From NCBI RefSeq assembly GCF_000813985.1, contig NZ_JWLJ01000007.1, positions 1 through 64,000 on the forward strand: a stretch of 64,000 nucleotides of DNA, given 5' to 3'. Below the pieces are notes generated by a model. That model was not told the DNA's origin, ran no database searches, and saw only the letters and a program-made list of their open reading frames with translations. The translations under genes and the position numbers were made by a program. The stretch is from Ruegeria sp. ANG-R. Its GTDB lineage: Bacteria; Pseudomonadota; Alphaproteobacteria; Rhodobacterales; Rhodobacteraceae. The first letter of the stretch is position 1, and each line of letters starts with the position of its first letter. Below are positions 34,300 through 43,408 of the stretch, in pieces.

Positions 34300-34676
34300 A
34301 TAGCTGGTACGATAAAAATCTCAGAAGACTCACCGTATCCGTACACCTGCCGTTCGCGGGTGCAGTTTCGACCGGCAGTAGGGCGGGACAAATCTGCCGT
34401 TCAACTTTTCTGTGGTGGTGTCTGCTTATTAATAGTCGTGTTATCCGTCAGTTGGTTATGCTTGAACCAGAACAGTAATTTGATCGTACAATTTGGTGTT
34501 GTTGACCTTCAAACCTGACAAATTTGGATTTTCTTTCAGGTCGCTGCTCAGACTCTCACATCGCTCGACGAACACCCACCTTGGCGTTAAGTTACCTGAA
34601 CAGGTTGGCGAAAACGATTAACCACGAAGGCACGGATTGGGCGGAGGCAACAAAGCATTATGCCTGAGAAAAATTA
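34300..34676. other. gap after the integrase remnant
   Basis: About 375 bp without a recognised gene. I searched by eye for a copy of the tRNA-Phe 3' end that could be the far attachment site and saw none. The promoter of the DUF1963 gene must lie here. Confidence 0.35.
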
Positions 34677-36113
34677 ATGACATCGAGATTAACGCATTTC
34701 TTCCAAAAAGCACTTGGCCGTAAGCGCAATAGTCACAGGTTATCAAATGAGGACGAAAATTTCGTCGGCAGCGCAGCCTCGGGAATGTTAGCACAAATTC
34801 AGCACGATACGAATATGCGCGCCGCGCGTGGGAACGAGCCGATCTCCGTTCGTCTTGTCCCCCAAGTGCCAGTACGGGATGCGGATGCCGCGGCGGGCTG
34901 GATCGGAGGAGGGGCTTGTTTACCAGTTGGTATGAGTTGGCCAGAAATCAATTCTCCGACGCAACTTTTGGCACAAATCAACTGTAGCCATTTGCCAGAT
35001 GATCTTTGGCAAGGACTAGGCCCCCGCAAAGGCTGGCTTGCAATCTTTCTTGATCCCAAGAGCTTTAAACTAACGGCGCTGCACTTCGATCAGGCTGGTC
35101 CTTTCGTTTCTTCTCCTGAGGTTGATGAAGAGTGTTACATTCTCGGCATTGACCACCGTCGACGGACTCCAAACCGCACTTGGCAGTTTCCACGTTGGCC
35201 GGTAGACATCGTGCCTGTTCGACCAGGGCAGGATGACCCGCGTCTCTCCGGTCGCTGTAAAATCACCCGCGAACGCTACAACGAACGCCATGACGTCTTC
35301 GAAAAACACCGGCTGCCATTCGATTGGCCGTCAACGCTGATGATGATCGACAAGGCGCTTTGTTTTGTGGAACCAGGGATCGCTTCTGGCGACTTGCCAG
35401 ATCACTTGAAGCCCGAAAGTATCGACGAAAGAAGAAAATTAATTGAGCAGTCAAAAAAGAACGGCGGTCCTATAGAAGACATCGCCAGAATGACGGTCGA
35501 TTTCGACGAACAGCTCGCTTTGGTTGACTCATTTAAGTTTCGGTCAGCAACTGGCCCCTCAGTGCTCAGAAAACTAAAGGCACTAAAGTCAAAATATGAA
35601 AAAATGTCCGAAAATGACGCTTTTTCATACGAAACGATTTCCTCGTTGATGGCCGAACTGGGTCAACTGACTTGGATGCACATAAGGACGCCACCGTGGA
35701 CCATACCTCAAGTTGAGAGAATGAAGGAAGGTGTTAAGGCTTTTGAGTTACCTCTCACGACACATGACCCAAAAGCATCAAACAACTGGATTAACTTGTA
35801 CGAGAAGGAACTGTCGGACGCGGCGAAGGTTCCGTACTTGAAGCAGGACGGAACATTGTCCAACGCACTCATTTCAGACTGCGAAGAGGTTTGGGCCGCC
35901 CAAGCTCGTCATGAAATGGGAGGAATGGGTCATACGCCATGGGGCTATGTTCACCAGTTCAACAGCCGACAGGAAGTGACTCTGCTCGAATTGCCATCGA
36001 GCGATTTGATCGGTTGGATGTTCGGAGATGTCAAAAATCTTGTGATCACAATCAAAAAACGTGATCTGAAAAGAGGAGATTTCTCAAACTTGAGTGTTCA
36101 AGTTACGAACTAG
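34677..36113 (+). CDS. DUF1963 (YwqG-like) protein
   Basis: The 478-aa protein carries the DUF1963 pattern: IGGGACLPVGMSWPEINSPTQLLAQINCSHLPD (about 75-108), the GWLAIFLDP strand, then near the end MGGMGHTPWGYV and LLELPSSDLIGWMFGDVKNLVITIKKRDLKRGDF. That end block is highly characteristic. Residues about 230-370 are a family-specific insert. No signal peptide or membrane segment is seen. The biochemical role of DUF1963 is unknown; some members occur with polymorphic toxins as candidate immunity proteins. It has no co-directional partner within 2 kb. Confidence 0.78.
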   Translation: MTSRLTHFFQKALGRKRNSHRLSNEDENFVGSAASGMLAQIQHDTNMRAARGNEPISVRLVPQVPVRDADAAAGWIGGGACLPVGMSWPEINSPTQLLAQINCSHLPDDLWQGLGPRKGWLAIFLDPKSFKLTALHFDQAGPFVSSPEVDEECYILGIDHRRRTPNRTWQFPRWPVDIVPVRPGQDDPRLSGRCKITRERYNERHDVFEKHRLPFDWPSTLMMIDKALCFVEPGIASGDLPDHLKPESIDERRKLIEQSKKNGGPIEDIARMTVDFDEQLALVDSFKFRSATGPSVLRKLKALKSKYEKMSENDAFSYETISSLMAELGQLTWMHIRTPPWTIPQVERMKEGVKAFELPLTTHDPKASNNWINLYEKELSDAAKVPYLKQDGTLSNALISDCEEVWAAQARHEMGGMGHTPWGYVHQFNSRQEVTLLELPSSDLIGWMFGDVKNLVITIKKRDLKRGDFSNLSVQVTN

Positions 36114-36186
36114 CTTACCGGAGCTTCGAAATCCCCGCGGTGAATTGCACTCCATTGAAACCGACCCGCCGCTTTAGGCTAGAACA

Positions 36187-36266
36187 CCGCCATTCGTTAA
36201 TCGCGCAGCATTCGTCAATATGGGCTCCCCTGGCGCCTTCGCCGCGGTCTGCACCAAGGGCCGGTC
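36187..36266 (+). repeat. intergenic repeat, copy 1
   Basis: This copy is similar over about 80 bp to copy 2 at 38958-39034, beginning CCGCCATTCGTT and continuing with GCAGCATT, GTCAA, GGGCTC and GCCGCG at matching positions. It is more diverged at its right end than copy 2. Confidence 0.6.
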
Positions 36267-36363
36267 TGGTATGGACCGACATTCACTGCACGCCGCATGA
36301 ACAGGAAAGACGCGGGACAAAGGGGATTTCCGATAAAGCCGCACCAAAGTCCGGTTTTGATAA

Positions 36364-37098
36364 TCAGGTATCGATCAAACCCCCTATGAGTATCTGGAAA
36401 CGCCTGCGTGACTCACTTTCAGCGAGAAGGGCTGCTCTTAGCTCCGACCGATCAAGAACGTCGATGCGATCAGATAGCCTGCATATGCTGTCCACCCAGG
36501 AATGCTGTCCCTCGAAGAATGCGTGTTTTAGTCTAAACACCTGAAAACTCTTTTGAACATCGTCTTGACCGTATTCGAGTTCGGCGTCTTCCCAGGCTTG
36601 CCTCAGTCGGGCAGCATCGCGCTTGAAGCGAGTTTCGTCTGATGCGTAGTCTAGGAGGGCGTCGCAGACTGTACTGACAGATCTCGACCGCTGCGCACGT
36701 ATCTGTTGACGAAAGGACACAGAGAGCTTTTCGGTGTCTCCATAAACACAACGCGGCTCTACCACGTCGTGGAGATACTGCACAGCCGCCGGCGCAGAAA
36801 CATCCGAATAGTGCCCTGTTTTTACTTTCCAGGCCAACGCGACAACCGCCAAATCCATCGGCGGCCTATTGGTCATAATAGGCTCCGCGTAGCCTACAGC
36901 CGCGTCCATCGAGACGCCGGAAAGCAGAATATCCCACTCTTCATCCAAGAAGGGACGCCCGGGTTCGGCTCTGGCAAGCACATCACCTGTACTTTCGTTG
37001 GTACACAGAGCCTGAGCCGCGGATTGGAAGTCAGGAATGAGAACTGTCACGGCGTCCCGCAACTCATCCCAAAACTCTGAAGGAATTTTGTTTTTCAT
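36364..37098 (-). CDS. unrecognised protein, second gene of a two-gene unit
   Basis: The 244-aa protein has no recognised domain. It is helical and soluble, with a Trp/aromatic-rich N-terminus (SEFWDELRDAVTVLIPDFQ), a middle MDLAVVALAWKVKTG block and a long charged C-terminal helix (ETRFKRDAARLRQAWEDAELEYGQDDVQ). It starts at 37098, overlapping the stop of the gene at 37095-37829 by four bases (ATGA). The two are therefore co-translated and presumably work together. Confidence 0.6.
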   Translation of the reverse strand: MKNKIPSEFWDELRDAVTVLIPDFQSAAQALCTNESTGDVLARAEPGRPFLDEEWDILLSGVSMDAAVGYAEPIMTNRPPMDLAVVALAWKVKTGHYSDVSAPAAVQYLHDVVEPRCVYGDTEKLSVSFRQQIRAQRSRSVSTVCDALLDYASDETRFKRDAARLRQAWEDAELEYGQDDVQKSFQVFRLKHAFFEGQHSWVDSICRLSDRIDVLDRSELRAALLAESESRRRFQILIGGLIDT

Positions 37099-37829
37099 CG
37101 GAACTCGCTAAATTTATTGCGCCAGTTTTCGGTTGCGGCAATCGAGGATCGGATTGACTGAGGGTCGGTGACATATACCCCCCTCTTGGCCATCAGATGT
37201 GGAATATGTGCCAAATTCTCAGATCCCGGGATGACCCCAAAGTGGACAAAGTGAGAGTAAATAGAATCTTTGACCGCGCTCATGCCTGCCTCGTCGTAAA
37301 TATAGTCATCCGGCTCAAAAACCTTTGAATTCTCGAAGAACTCAGGCGTGGCCGCATACGCGATCCAAGGTGCAATGAGCGTGGATAAATGCCGCGGTCT
37401 ACCCAGAAAGAACCGATCAATATCGATGCGGAGGCGAACGCCATCGGTCTCGTAAAAAAACCGTCGTGGAATGACGGCGTCCTTCAAGATGACCTTGCTC
37501 CAGGGGCTTTCGATAAACCCATTTCCTTCTACCAGAATTCGGCGAGCTATAGCGATGACGGGAATAGCCAACCATTGCTCAAATGTGGAGCCCCAACCAT
37601 TTTTCGGAGAGTGATCTAAACGTTCTGCCATGCGCGCAACCTTTTGACAGACGCGCCATTCCTCCGTGTGAGAATAGAGGTTCAGATATGTGTCCTTGCC
37701 GACAGAGGCTAATATTTCTCGTGTCTCTTCGGTCTCCAGCAAGTCATGAATTGCCGCCTCAGACACGGGAACTTCAGCATCAATTGCTGCTTCTAAATCA
37801 ACGGATTGAATGATCATCGCCTTGCTCAA
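37095..37829 (-). CDS. unrecognised protein, first gene of a two-gene unit
   Basis: The 244-aa soluble protein has no known family. It is rich in helices (EAAIDAEVPVSEAAIHDLLET at the N-terminus). A middle region around VILKDAVIPRRFFYETDGVRLRIDIDRFFLGRP reads as beta-strands. It is divergent from the 37964 gene with a 134-bp gap. By its layout (two-gene overlapping unit inside a small accessory cluster) it may be a toxin-antitoxin-like or immunity-like pair, but no motif supports a function. Confidence 0.6.
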   Translation of the reverse strand: MSKAMIIQSVDLEAAIDAEVPVSEAAIHDLLETEETREILASVGKDTYLNLYSHTEEWRVCQKVARMAERLDHSPKNGWGSTFEQWLAIPVIAIARRILVEGNGFIESPWSKVILKDAVIPRRFFYETDGVRLRIDIDRFFLGRPRHLSTLIAPWIAYAATPEFFENSKVFEPDDYIYDEAGMSAVKDSIYSHFVHFGVIPGSENLAHIPHLMAKRGVYVTDPQSIRSSIAATENWRNKFSEFR

Positions 37830-37963
37830 GGTTTCACCTTGCTTAAAGTACCTTTAGCAACGACACACTCAACCCTGGATCGCAAGTTGGCTTCTGTCCG
37901 CTGTTCGCTTTCTCTGGGAAGACCTATGACCGCCGCTGCTACTGCGTCACCGGAGTTTCAAGA

Positions 37964-38443
37964 ATGAAAAAGGCTCACGCTGCGAATTCTATCAGCAGTC
38001 CGCTCTACACCGAAGATTCATTCCGCCTTAAACAGGTCGGGGAACATGACGTGCCGTTGATTCAGATTGCAAGAGCAATCCTAAAAGGTGAACCCATAGA
38101 CTTGAAACACCTGCCCACAAAACTGGTTCTGGATGCCCCGCGGCTTCCGGAAACAATGACGAGAATATTTCCCATGGGACGTTTCTGGGCCATTGCACCG
38201 GATGTGGCAGAGGTATTTTCCCACTTCAATTTAGGCGCGAGTCATGTCTGGCCGTTAGATTGCAGTGACTTGGGGGATTATACATTCTTTGGCCTCTATA
38301 TCGGCGAAGGGAAATCAAGCTGGCACCCTGAGAAGTCGACTGCGAAGAGGCCGGGGTTCAATGGCAAACTTTTGATAGATGCCCTGTCGCTTAGGGGAAG
38401 TTTAGATGTTCTGGAGACGCAAGAAAACGGGCCGCCTCGCTGA
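37964..38443 (+). CDS. possible Imm11/DUF1629-like protein
   Basis: The 159-aa soluble protein has a GEPIDLKHLPTKLVLDAPRLPETM block and then MGRFWAIAPDVAEVFSHFNLGASHVWPLDC. The overall order of short strands around a PDVAEVF-type helix resembles the Imm11 (DUF1629) immunity fold, but the match is loose. The stop falls 38 bp inside the next gene in another frame, a strong sign of coupled translation. It is the first of a divergent pair with the unit at 37095-37829. Confidence 0.45.
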   Translation: MKKAHAANSISSPLYTEDSFRLKQVGEHDVPLIQIARAILKGEPIDLKHLPTKLVLDAPRLPETMTRIFPMGRFWAIAPDVAEVFSHFNLGASHVWPLDCSDLGDYTFFGLYIGEGKSSWHPEKSTAKRPGFNGKLLIDALSLRGSLDVLETQENGPPR

Positions 38444-38942
38444 AGGACCACGGTTGGACATGGACTTGCCCGAAGGTGATTGGCCCGTCTCGACTTTGGC
38501 CTTTCACAAGCGTGTAAACCAACTTGTTTCGGTTATCATGGCAGATGATGAAACTGTGCTTGACCCGCTCCCCATCATTGATCCCGGACCCTTGAAATTC
38601 AAACAGAATTGGGTTGACCGGCAAGACAAAGAACTGGGTGTCCACTTTTATACGGACGTCGAAGGGGAACACGACTTTTTGTTGCGGTACGCACACGCAA
38701 CCTGGAAGCAAGCATCCCAACAAGATCGCGAAGTTTACGCCGAATTCTACCAAGCATGGACAGCAAAGCACATTGAATCCGGGCTCCTGCGCCGTTTTGA
38801 GGATCAGGAAGGCGTGCATGATTGTTGGAAAGTCGGGCCGGATGATGTGATCCGTGTAGGCCTTGGTGGTGTGGATGATGAATTGTACGTCTCAGCCACA
38901 AGAGCATGGGTGTACGACGGCTATAAAGACGCGTTCGATTAA
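38406..38942 (+). CDS. unrecognised acidic protein overlapping its upstream partner
   Basis: The 178-aa protein has a basic start (MFWRRKKTG) and then an acidic body (DDETVLDPLPIID, WVDRQDKELGVHFY). Near residue 100 is a HATWKQASQQDREVYAEFYQAW helix. No family was recognised and there is no signal peptide. The 38-bp overlap with the preceding gene indicates that they are expressed together. The gene is directly followed by repeat copy 2. Confidence 0.55.
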   Translation: MFWRRKKTGRLAEGPRLDMDLPEGDWPVSTLAFHKRVNQLVSVIMADDETVLDPLPIIDPGPLKFKQNWVDRQDKELGVHFYTDVEGEHDFLLRYAHATWKQASQQDREVYAEFYQAWTAKHIESGLLRRFEDQEGVHDCWKVGPDDVIRVGLGGVDDELYVSATRAWVYDGYKDAFD

Positions 38943-38957
38943 ACGAATCAGCTCAAG

Positions 38958-39034
38958 CCGCCATTCGTTCAATTTGCAGCATTGGTCAAAAAGGGCTCTT
39001 CCGAAATCTTTGCCGCGTTTTGCATGAATGGCGG
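38958..39034 (+). repeat. intergenic repeat with inverted ends, copy 2
   Basis: The 77-bp element starts CCGCCATTC and ends GAATGGCGG, a perfect 9-bp inverted pair, so it can form a long hairpin or be bounded like a small mobile repeat. Copy 1 (36187-36266) shares its left two thirds. Confidence 0.65.
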
Positions 39035-39293
39035 TTCTCGCTAACGTACGATCCTGCCCCTCCCGGAGCAGACCCCAGGTAGAGTGTGACAAGGCCACAG
39101 CTACATTTCGAGGAAATCGAACAAGCAATAAACGTAACCTCTGAAAATCCTGAACTTGAATCTACTCGCCATGAATGGTTTTCTTTTCTATATTTATAGG
39201 GCGCCTCCGCCGCCCTGAGCCTGAAGGCGCTGGCGCTCATCGACAGCCTGACCGGGTGACACAAGGCAGCCCGAGATACTGTCGGATGGCAGA
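39035..39293. other. gap between accessory and core genes
   Basis: About 260 bp with no supported gene. It includes a GC-rich stretch with short inverted repeats (GCGCCTCCGCCGCC, then GAAGGCGCTGGCGC) that may act as a transcription stop for the DUF333 gene, which ends at 39294. Confidence 0.35.
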
Positions 39294-39848
39294 TCACTCG
39301 GGGTTCTCCGCGCGAAACAGCGCCCATGCATCCTGCGAGCTGCCGTCCGGTTTGGTGCAGATTCCCGCCTGACCCGAGCCAGTGTCCTCGATCTTGTAAC
39401 TGCCGCCGATCTCGAGGCAGTAGGCTGCCGCCGGGTTCACCACCTGATGATTGCCGCCATGAGCCCTGCGATATAACTCCCAGGCGTCAGCAGATGTACC
39501 ATCCTTAAGCGTGCAGCGAGACGACGTCAGGTCGTAGTCACCTCCAATCGACCCGCAGTAGACTGCGGCAGGATCTGCGAGCCCAACCGATTTGTCGCTG
39601 TTCTGGTCCGCATGATGCTGTCGAAAATAGGTCCACGCATCGGTCTCGGTTCCATCGGGCAGACGGCAGACGCCGAACTGTCCGTCTGCTCCGTCACGGA
39701 TGCCGTAAAGCCCACCCTGCGCAATGCAATAGGTCGCGGCTGGATTAGCCAAACCGGTGTTGGCTGAGCCGTCCGTGGGCACGGCCACCGACAAGATCAT
39801 CGTCAGAGCCACAAGCGGACCCGGAAATTTCAAGAGAAGCTTTGTCAT
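39294..39848 (-). CDS. exported DUF333-repeat protein
   Basis: The 184-aa protein has a signal peptide (about 1-28, MTKLLLKFPGPLVALTMILS). It then has three repeats of the DUF333 unit, each with (D/N)PAA-x-YC, a GG-x-Y strand, a second Cys and DGT/S-x-x-DAW-x-x-(Y/F)R: starting near residues 33, 88 and 138. The paired cysteines probably form a disulfide in each unit. It is likely a periplasmic or outer-membrane-associated protein of unknown role. The start at 39848 is chosen because it opens the signal peptide; longer frames are chance. Confidence 0.8.
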   Translation of the reverse strand: MTKLLLKFPGPLVALTMILSVAVPTDGSANTGLANPAATYCIAQGGLYGIRDGADGQFGVCRLPDGTETDAWTYFRQHHADQNSDKSVGLADPAAVYCGSIGGDYDLTSSRCTLKDGTSADAWELYRRAHGGNHQVVNPAAAYCLEIGGSYKIEDTGSGQAGICTKPDGSSQDAWALFRAENPE

Positions 39849-39900
39849 GTTACCTCGCAAGGTTGGCAGTTGCCATGCTGTCGGAAACCCGCATCCGCCG

Positions 39901-41049
39901 TCAGGGCAGGTTCTGGGGATTGTACCCGTTTTGAAGATCGATCCGATTCTGCACCGAAGGGTGGATGAGCGCATCTTTTGGGATATGGCGTGGCTCTTGC
40001 CTTGGGATATAAAAGCCGGATTGTTCACGGACCTCCGGATTATCGTGCCACTTCTTCCGTTTCGGCAGATATTCCAGCAGCCGCCACCAGAAGGTCATTG
40101 AATCGTGCAGCTTTGCATGGATGTCCGGGGCCGTGTAGTCGCGCTTGCTGCCCGCTTGCACGTTCTTTGGGTTCTCACCCATGACCAACCGCTTGACCAT
40201 GGTTTCGCGAAAGACAAGCCCGTGCGCGCGGGCTTCGTCAACCATCCAGGCAAGCGGATACTTTGCGGCACCACTTTCCTGTTCGGGATAACCGCTGCCG
40301 TTGTCTCCGTGTACTCCGGCAAACCAGACCTGCTGAATGTCCTGAGGCACGGCATCCTCGTCTTTGACGAAGGGGTTGGTTTTGAACAGCTGCGGTTCTT
40401 CCCACCGGGACAGGCGGAACATGCGGCGACGCTCGTCTATCGCGCAAGCGTGCCGAAAGACGCGCACGCAAGGGTTCATCTGCGTGTAAGGCAGTGCCTC
40501 GAGCGAGGGCAAATACATCCGGTCCGGGCGCGGTACGATCACCGAGGCCACCGTATCCCAGCAACCCATGAAGCGTATGGTGATGCGTCGGGTATCCAGA
40601 ACTTCCTGCACGCGCCATGCGACGTCAAATTCATCTCTGGCGCCGGACTGTTTGTAGGCTGTCAACGCGTAAGAGCACAGATGTTCCTGATGCCTGTGCA
40701 GAAGGCCAACCATATTGATGAACCCGGCCAACACCCGCACCGTATGCGCCCCGCGCGAGAAGCCGAACAGGTAAACCTCGTCCCCCTCTTCGAAGTGGTG
40801 GATCAGAAACCGGTAGGCATCCAGGACATTGGCATCCAGCCCATAGCCCGTGGCCAGCCCGAACACGCCTTTGAGTTGGTTCTTGAACCGGCTCCAGGCG
40901 CCGCTGTTGGAAATCGTGCCGACGCCCGGATCGTAGAATCCGATCTGGTCGCCACTTTCCTTGAGGACCCGATAGAATTTGAGAACATTGGACTGGTTCT
41001 CGCGGATCTCGTTTCCGGTGCCATCGCAGCAGATCACAATTTTCTTCAC
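39901..41049 (-). CDS. DUF2235 alpha/beta-hydrolase
   Basis: The 382-aa protein starts with VICCDGTGNE and has GFYDPGVGT, then the nucleophile elbow LFGFSRGAHTVR near residue 97, the DUF2235 signature shared with Tle1-type phospholipase effectors. FMGCWDTVASVI and FAGVHGDNGSGYPEQ hold the likely acid and His. No type VI secretion genes are nearby and no signal peptide is seen, so it is probably a housekeeping lipase or esterase-like enzyme. It is separate from the DUF427 gene by ~90 bp. Confidence 0.85.
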   Translation of the reverse strand: MKKIVICCDGTGNEIRENQSNVLKFYRVLKESGDQIGFYDPGVGTISNSGAWSRFKNQLKGVFGLATGYGLDANVLDAYRFLIHHFEEGDEVYLFGFSRGAHTVRVLAGFINMVGLLHRHQEHLCSYALTAYKQSGARDEFDVAWRVQEVLDTRRITIRFMGCWDTVASVIVPRPDRMYLPSLEALPYTQMNPCVRVFRHACAIDERRRMFRLSRWEEPQLFKTNPFVKDEDAVPQDIQQVWFAGVHGDNGSGYPEQESGAAKYPLAWMVDEARAHGLVFRETMVKRLVMGENPKNVQAGSKRDYTAPDIHAKLHDSMTFWWRLLEYLPKRKKWHDNPEVREQSGFYIPRQEPRHIPKDALIHPSVQNRIDLQNGYNPQNLP

Positions 41050-41141
41050 GGATCGTCCTTAAGCAAATGTATGAATACGAATGCCCTGAACCTACTCGAA
41101 AACGATCTGCCTGTTAATGCGGGATTACCCGGACGGGGCCG

Positions 41142-41486
41142 CTATAGCCGCTCAACCTTTACCGAGTCGCCCGGATAGAATGCCAGATGATCCTTCAATT
41201 CGGCTGCGGCGGGGACCGGGTCCTCGTAACTCCAGACCGCGTTTTCGGTGACCGAGGATTTGTTCACGATCGAGAAATGCGCGGCCTCGCCCTTGCCCGC
41301 GCAGTGGGTCACCTTGTCGGTCCGGTCCAGAAAGGCCATCGCGATATCCGCACGCGGGAAGTAGATGACCGGATCATTGTCGTCTTCAATCAATTCCAGC
41401 GCAGCTGTGGTTTCGCCCAGAATCGCTCCGCCCGAACGGACGCTCCATTTTCCCGGCGCTTTGCGGATCGTGATGTTCTTTGTCAT
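41142..41486 (-). CDS. DUF427 domain protein
   Basis: The 114-aa protein is a compact beta-rich DUF427 domain (GKWSVRSGGAILGETTAALEL, VIYFPRADI, THCAGKGEAAHFSI, WSYEDPVP, LAFYPGDSVKVE). Its function is unknown; members often lie near oxidoreductases. It is complete and stands between the Xaa-Pro aminopeptidase and DUF2235 genes on the same strand. Confidence 0.9.
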   Translation of the reverse strand: MTKNITIRKAPGKWSVRSGGAILGETTAALELIEDDNDPVIYFPRADIAMAFLDRTDKVTHCAGKGEAAHFSIVNKSSVTENAVWSYEDPVPAAAELKDHLAFYPGDSVKVERL

Positions 41487-41549
41487 ACCTGTTCCTTCCC
41501 TCGTCGTCTCAGGGCCTCTCCTCTGCCCAATTTATGTAACACTCCGGTG

Positions 41550-43340
41550 TCAGACCGGCGCAGTTGCGGCATCCAACCACAGTTGAGCGGCTTCGCCCAG
41601 CCTTGGCCGGATTTTTTCCGCCACGTCGCGGTGATAGGCGTTCAGCCACGCACGTTCTTCGCGTGTCAGCAGGTCCAAGACGATCAGACGCCGGTCAATG
41701 GGGACGTAAGTCAGGGTGCGCCAGTTCAGCATGGCCCGTTCAGCGTCGCCACCGGGCAGGGTGGGGGCTTCTTCCACGACGACAAGATTTTCAAGCCGAA
41801 TCCCGAACGCGCCTTCGCGGTAATATCCCGGTTCGTTGGACAGGATCATGCCCGGCTCAAGCGGGACGTGGCTGACCCGGGACAGGCGTTGAGGGCCTTC
41901 ATGGACACTCAGATAGGTACCGACCCCATGCCCGACCCCGTGGTTGAAATCCTGCCCCGCCAGCCACAGCGGCAACCGCGCGACGCATTCAATGTCGCGC
42001 CCGGCCAGGCCGACGGGCCAGCGCAGCATCGACATGGCGATCATGCCTTTAAGGACGCGGGTGAAGCACGCTTTCTCCTCATCTCCCACATCTCCGATCG
42101 CAATTGTGCGGGTGATATCGGTGGTGCCGTCCAGATACTGCCCACCGCTGTCCAGCACTAGCAGATGCCCGTTCTCCAGTCTGCTATCGGTTTCTTCGGT
42201 GACCCGGTAATGCATGATGGCCCCGTTCGGCCCGGTGCCCGCGATGGTGTCGAAAGAGATATCCTGCAGCGCGTTGTCCCGACGGCGGCTTTCTTCCAGC
42301 CGCGTCACTACCTGCGTCTCTGTCAGGGTGCCGGGGGCTTGCGCGTCCAGCCAGCACAACAGTTCCACCACCGCTGCGGCATCGCGCAGATGCGCCTCGG
42401 CGGTGCCTGCGATTTCGGCCGGATTCTTGCGGGCTTTGGGCAGGGCGCAAGGGTCGCCGCCGTCGACCATCCGGTCCCCCAGCGCATCCGCCACGATCTG
42501 CGGAACCGTGCTTGGATCGACCTGAACCTTGCCCTCAAGCGCCGCGACCGCCGCAAGGAACGAGTCGGGCTCGTGCTGGGTTACCCTCTGACCCAGATGA
42601 GCAGCCAACCCACTCAGCTTGGCGGCGGCCATGAACAGATCCACCCGGCCATCGCCGTGTAGGATGGCGAACCCGTGAGCCACCGGGTTGTATGCGATGT
42701 CCGAGCCGCGGATGTTCAACAACCACATGATCGAATCGGGTAAAGTGATCACGGCTGCCACGCGATCAGCATCCTGCAGCTCACTGGCGAGGCGCTTGAC
42801 CTTGCTCTCGGCGCTTTCGCCTGCGAACTCAATAGGATGCACCCTGACCGGGTGCGTTGGCGGATTGGGTTGATCGGTCCAGATACGGTCCACAAGATTG
42901 TCGCAGCGCAGCAGTTCGATTCCGCTGCCTGCCAGCTCTTTCCGGGCAGCCGCAATCTGCCCCGCAGCGTGGAGCCACGGGTCGAACCCGACCTTGCCGC
43001 CGTTTGGCAATTGCTCTTTCAGCCACACGCTCAGGCTGACATCGGGCCATGGCACCGGAGTGTAAACCTCTGCCACCTGAGCCTTTACTTGCGTGCGATA
43101 GCGCCCATCGATGAAGACCCCTGCAACATCCGTCAGTGCCGCGCAAAACCCGGCAGATCCCGTGAACCCCGTCAGCCAGGCCAGCCGTTCATCCCGAGGG
43201 GCCACATACTCCCCCTGATGTGCGTCCGCGCGCGGAATCAGAAAGCCCTGCAAGCCTTCGCGTGCCATCTCGTCCCGCAGAGCGGCCAGTCGCGGAGGAC
43301 CTTGTTCCGGGCGTGAGGTGACTTCGAAAGACTGGAACAT
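41550..43340 (-). CDS. pepP: Xaa-Pro aminopeptidase (M24B)
   Basis: The 596-aa protein is a three-domain aminopeptidase P. Two creatinase-like N-terminal domains span about 1-300. The pita-bread catalytic domain has LVLDSGGQYLDGTTDITRT (two metal-binding Asp), GVGHGVGTYLSVHEGP (His) and LSNEPGYYREGAFGIRLEN (Glu), and a C-terminal extension (about 540-596) is typical of the eukaryote-like long form. It removes the N-terminal residue before proline in the cytosol. Length and motifs are intact. Confidence 0.95.
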   Translation of the reverse strand: MFQSFEVTSRPEQGPPRLAALRDEMAREGLQGFLIPRADAHQGEYVAPRDERLAWLTGFTGSAGFCAALTDVAGVFIDGRYRTQVKAQVAEVYTPVPWPDVSLSVWLKEQLPNGGKVGFDPWLHAAGQIAAARKELAGSGIELLRCDNLVDRIWTDQPNPPTHPVRVHPIEFAGESAESKVKRLASELQDADRVAAVITLPDSIMWLLNIRGSDIAYNPVAHGFAILHGDGRVDLFMAAAKLSGLAAHLGQRVTQHEPDSFLAAVAALEGKVQVDPSTVPQIVADALGDRMVDGGDPCALPKARKNPAEIAGTAEAHLRDAAAVVELLCWLDAQAPGTLTETQVVTRLEESRRRDNALQDISFDTIAGTGPNGAIMHYRVTEETDSRLENGHLLVLDSGGQYLDGTTDITRTIAIGDVGDEEKACFTRVLKGMIAMSMLRWPVGLAGRDIECVARLPLWLAGQDFNHGVGHGVGTYLSVHEGPQRLSRVSHVPLEPGMILSNEPGYYREGAFGIRLENLVVVEEAPTLPGGDAERAMLNWRTLTYVPIDRRLIVLDLLTREERAWLNAYHRDVAEKIRPRLGEAAQLWLDAATAPV

Positions 43341-43408
43341 GGCGGCCTCATTCTATGCGTAACGCGCTGAAACCTGAGGCCTGTGGGGGCAAATGTCCAG
43401 CGCTGCGG

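Noticed and set aside
26922..34676. Direct repeat of the tRNA-Phe 3' end as a second attachment site
   Set aside because: Searched by eye near the integrase remnant and found nothing convincing.
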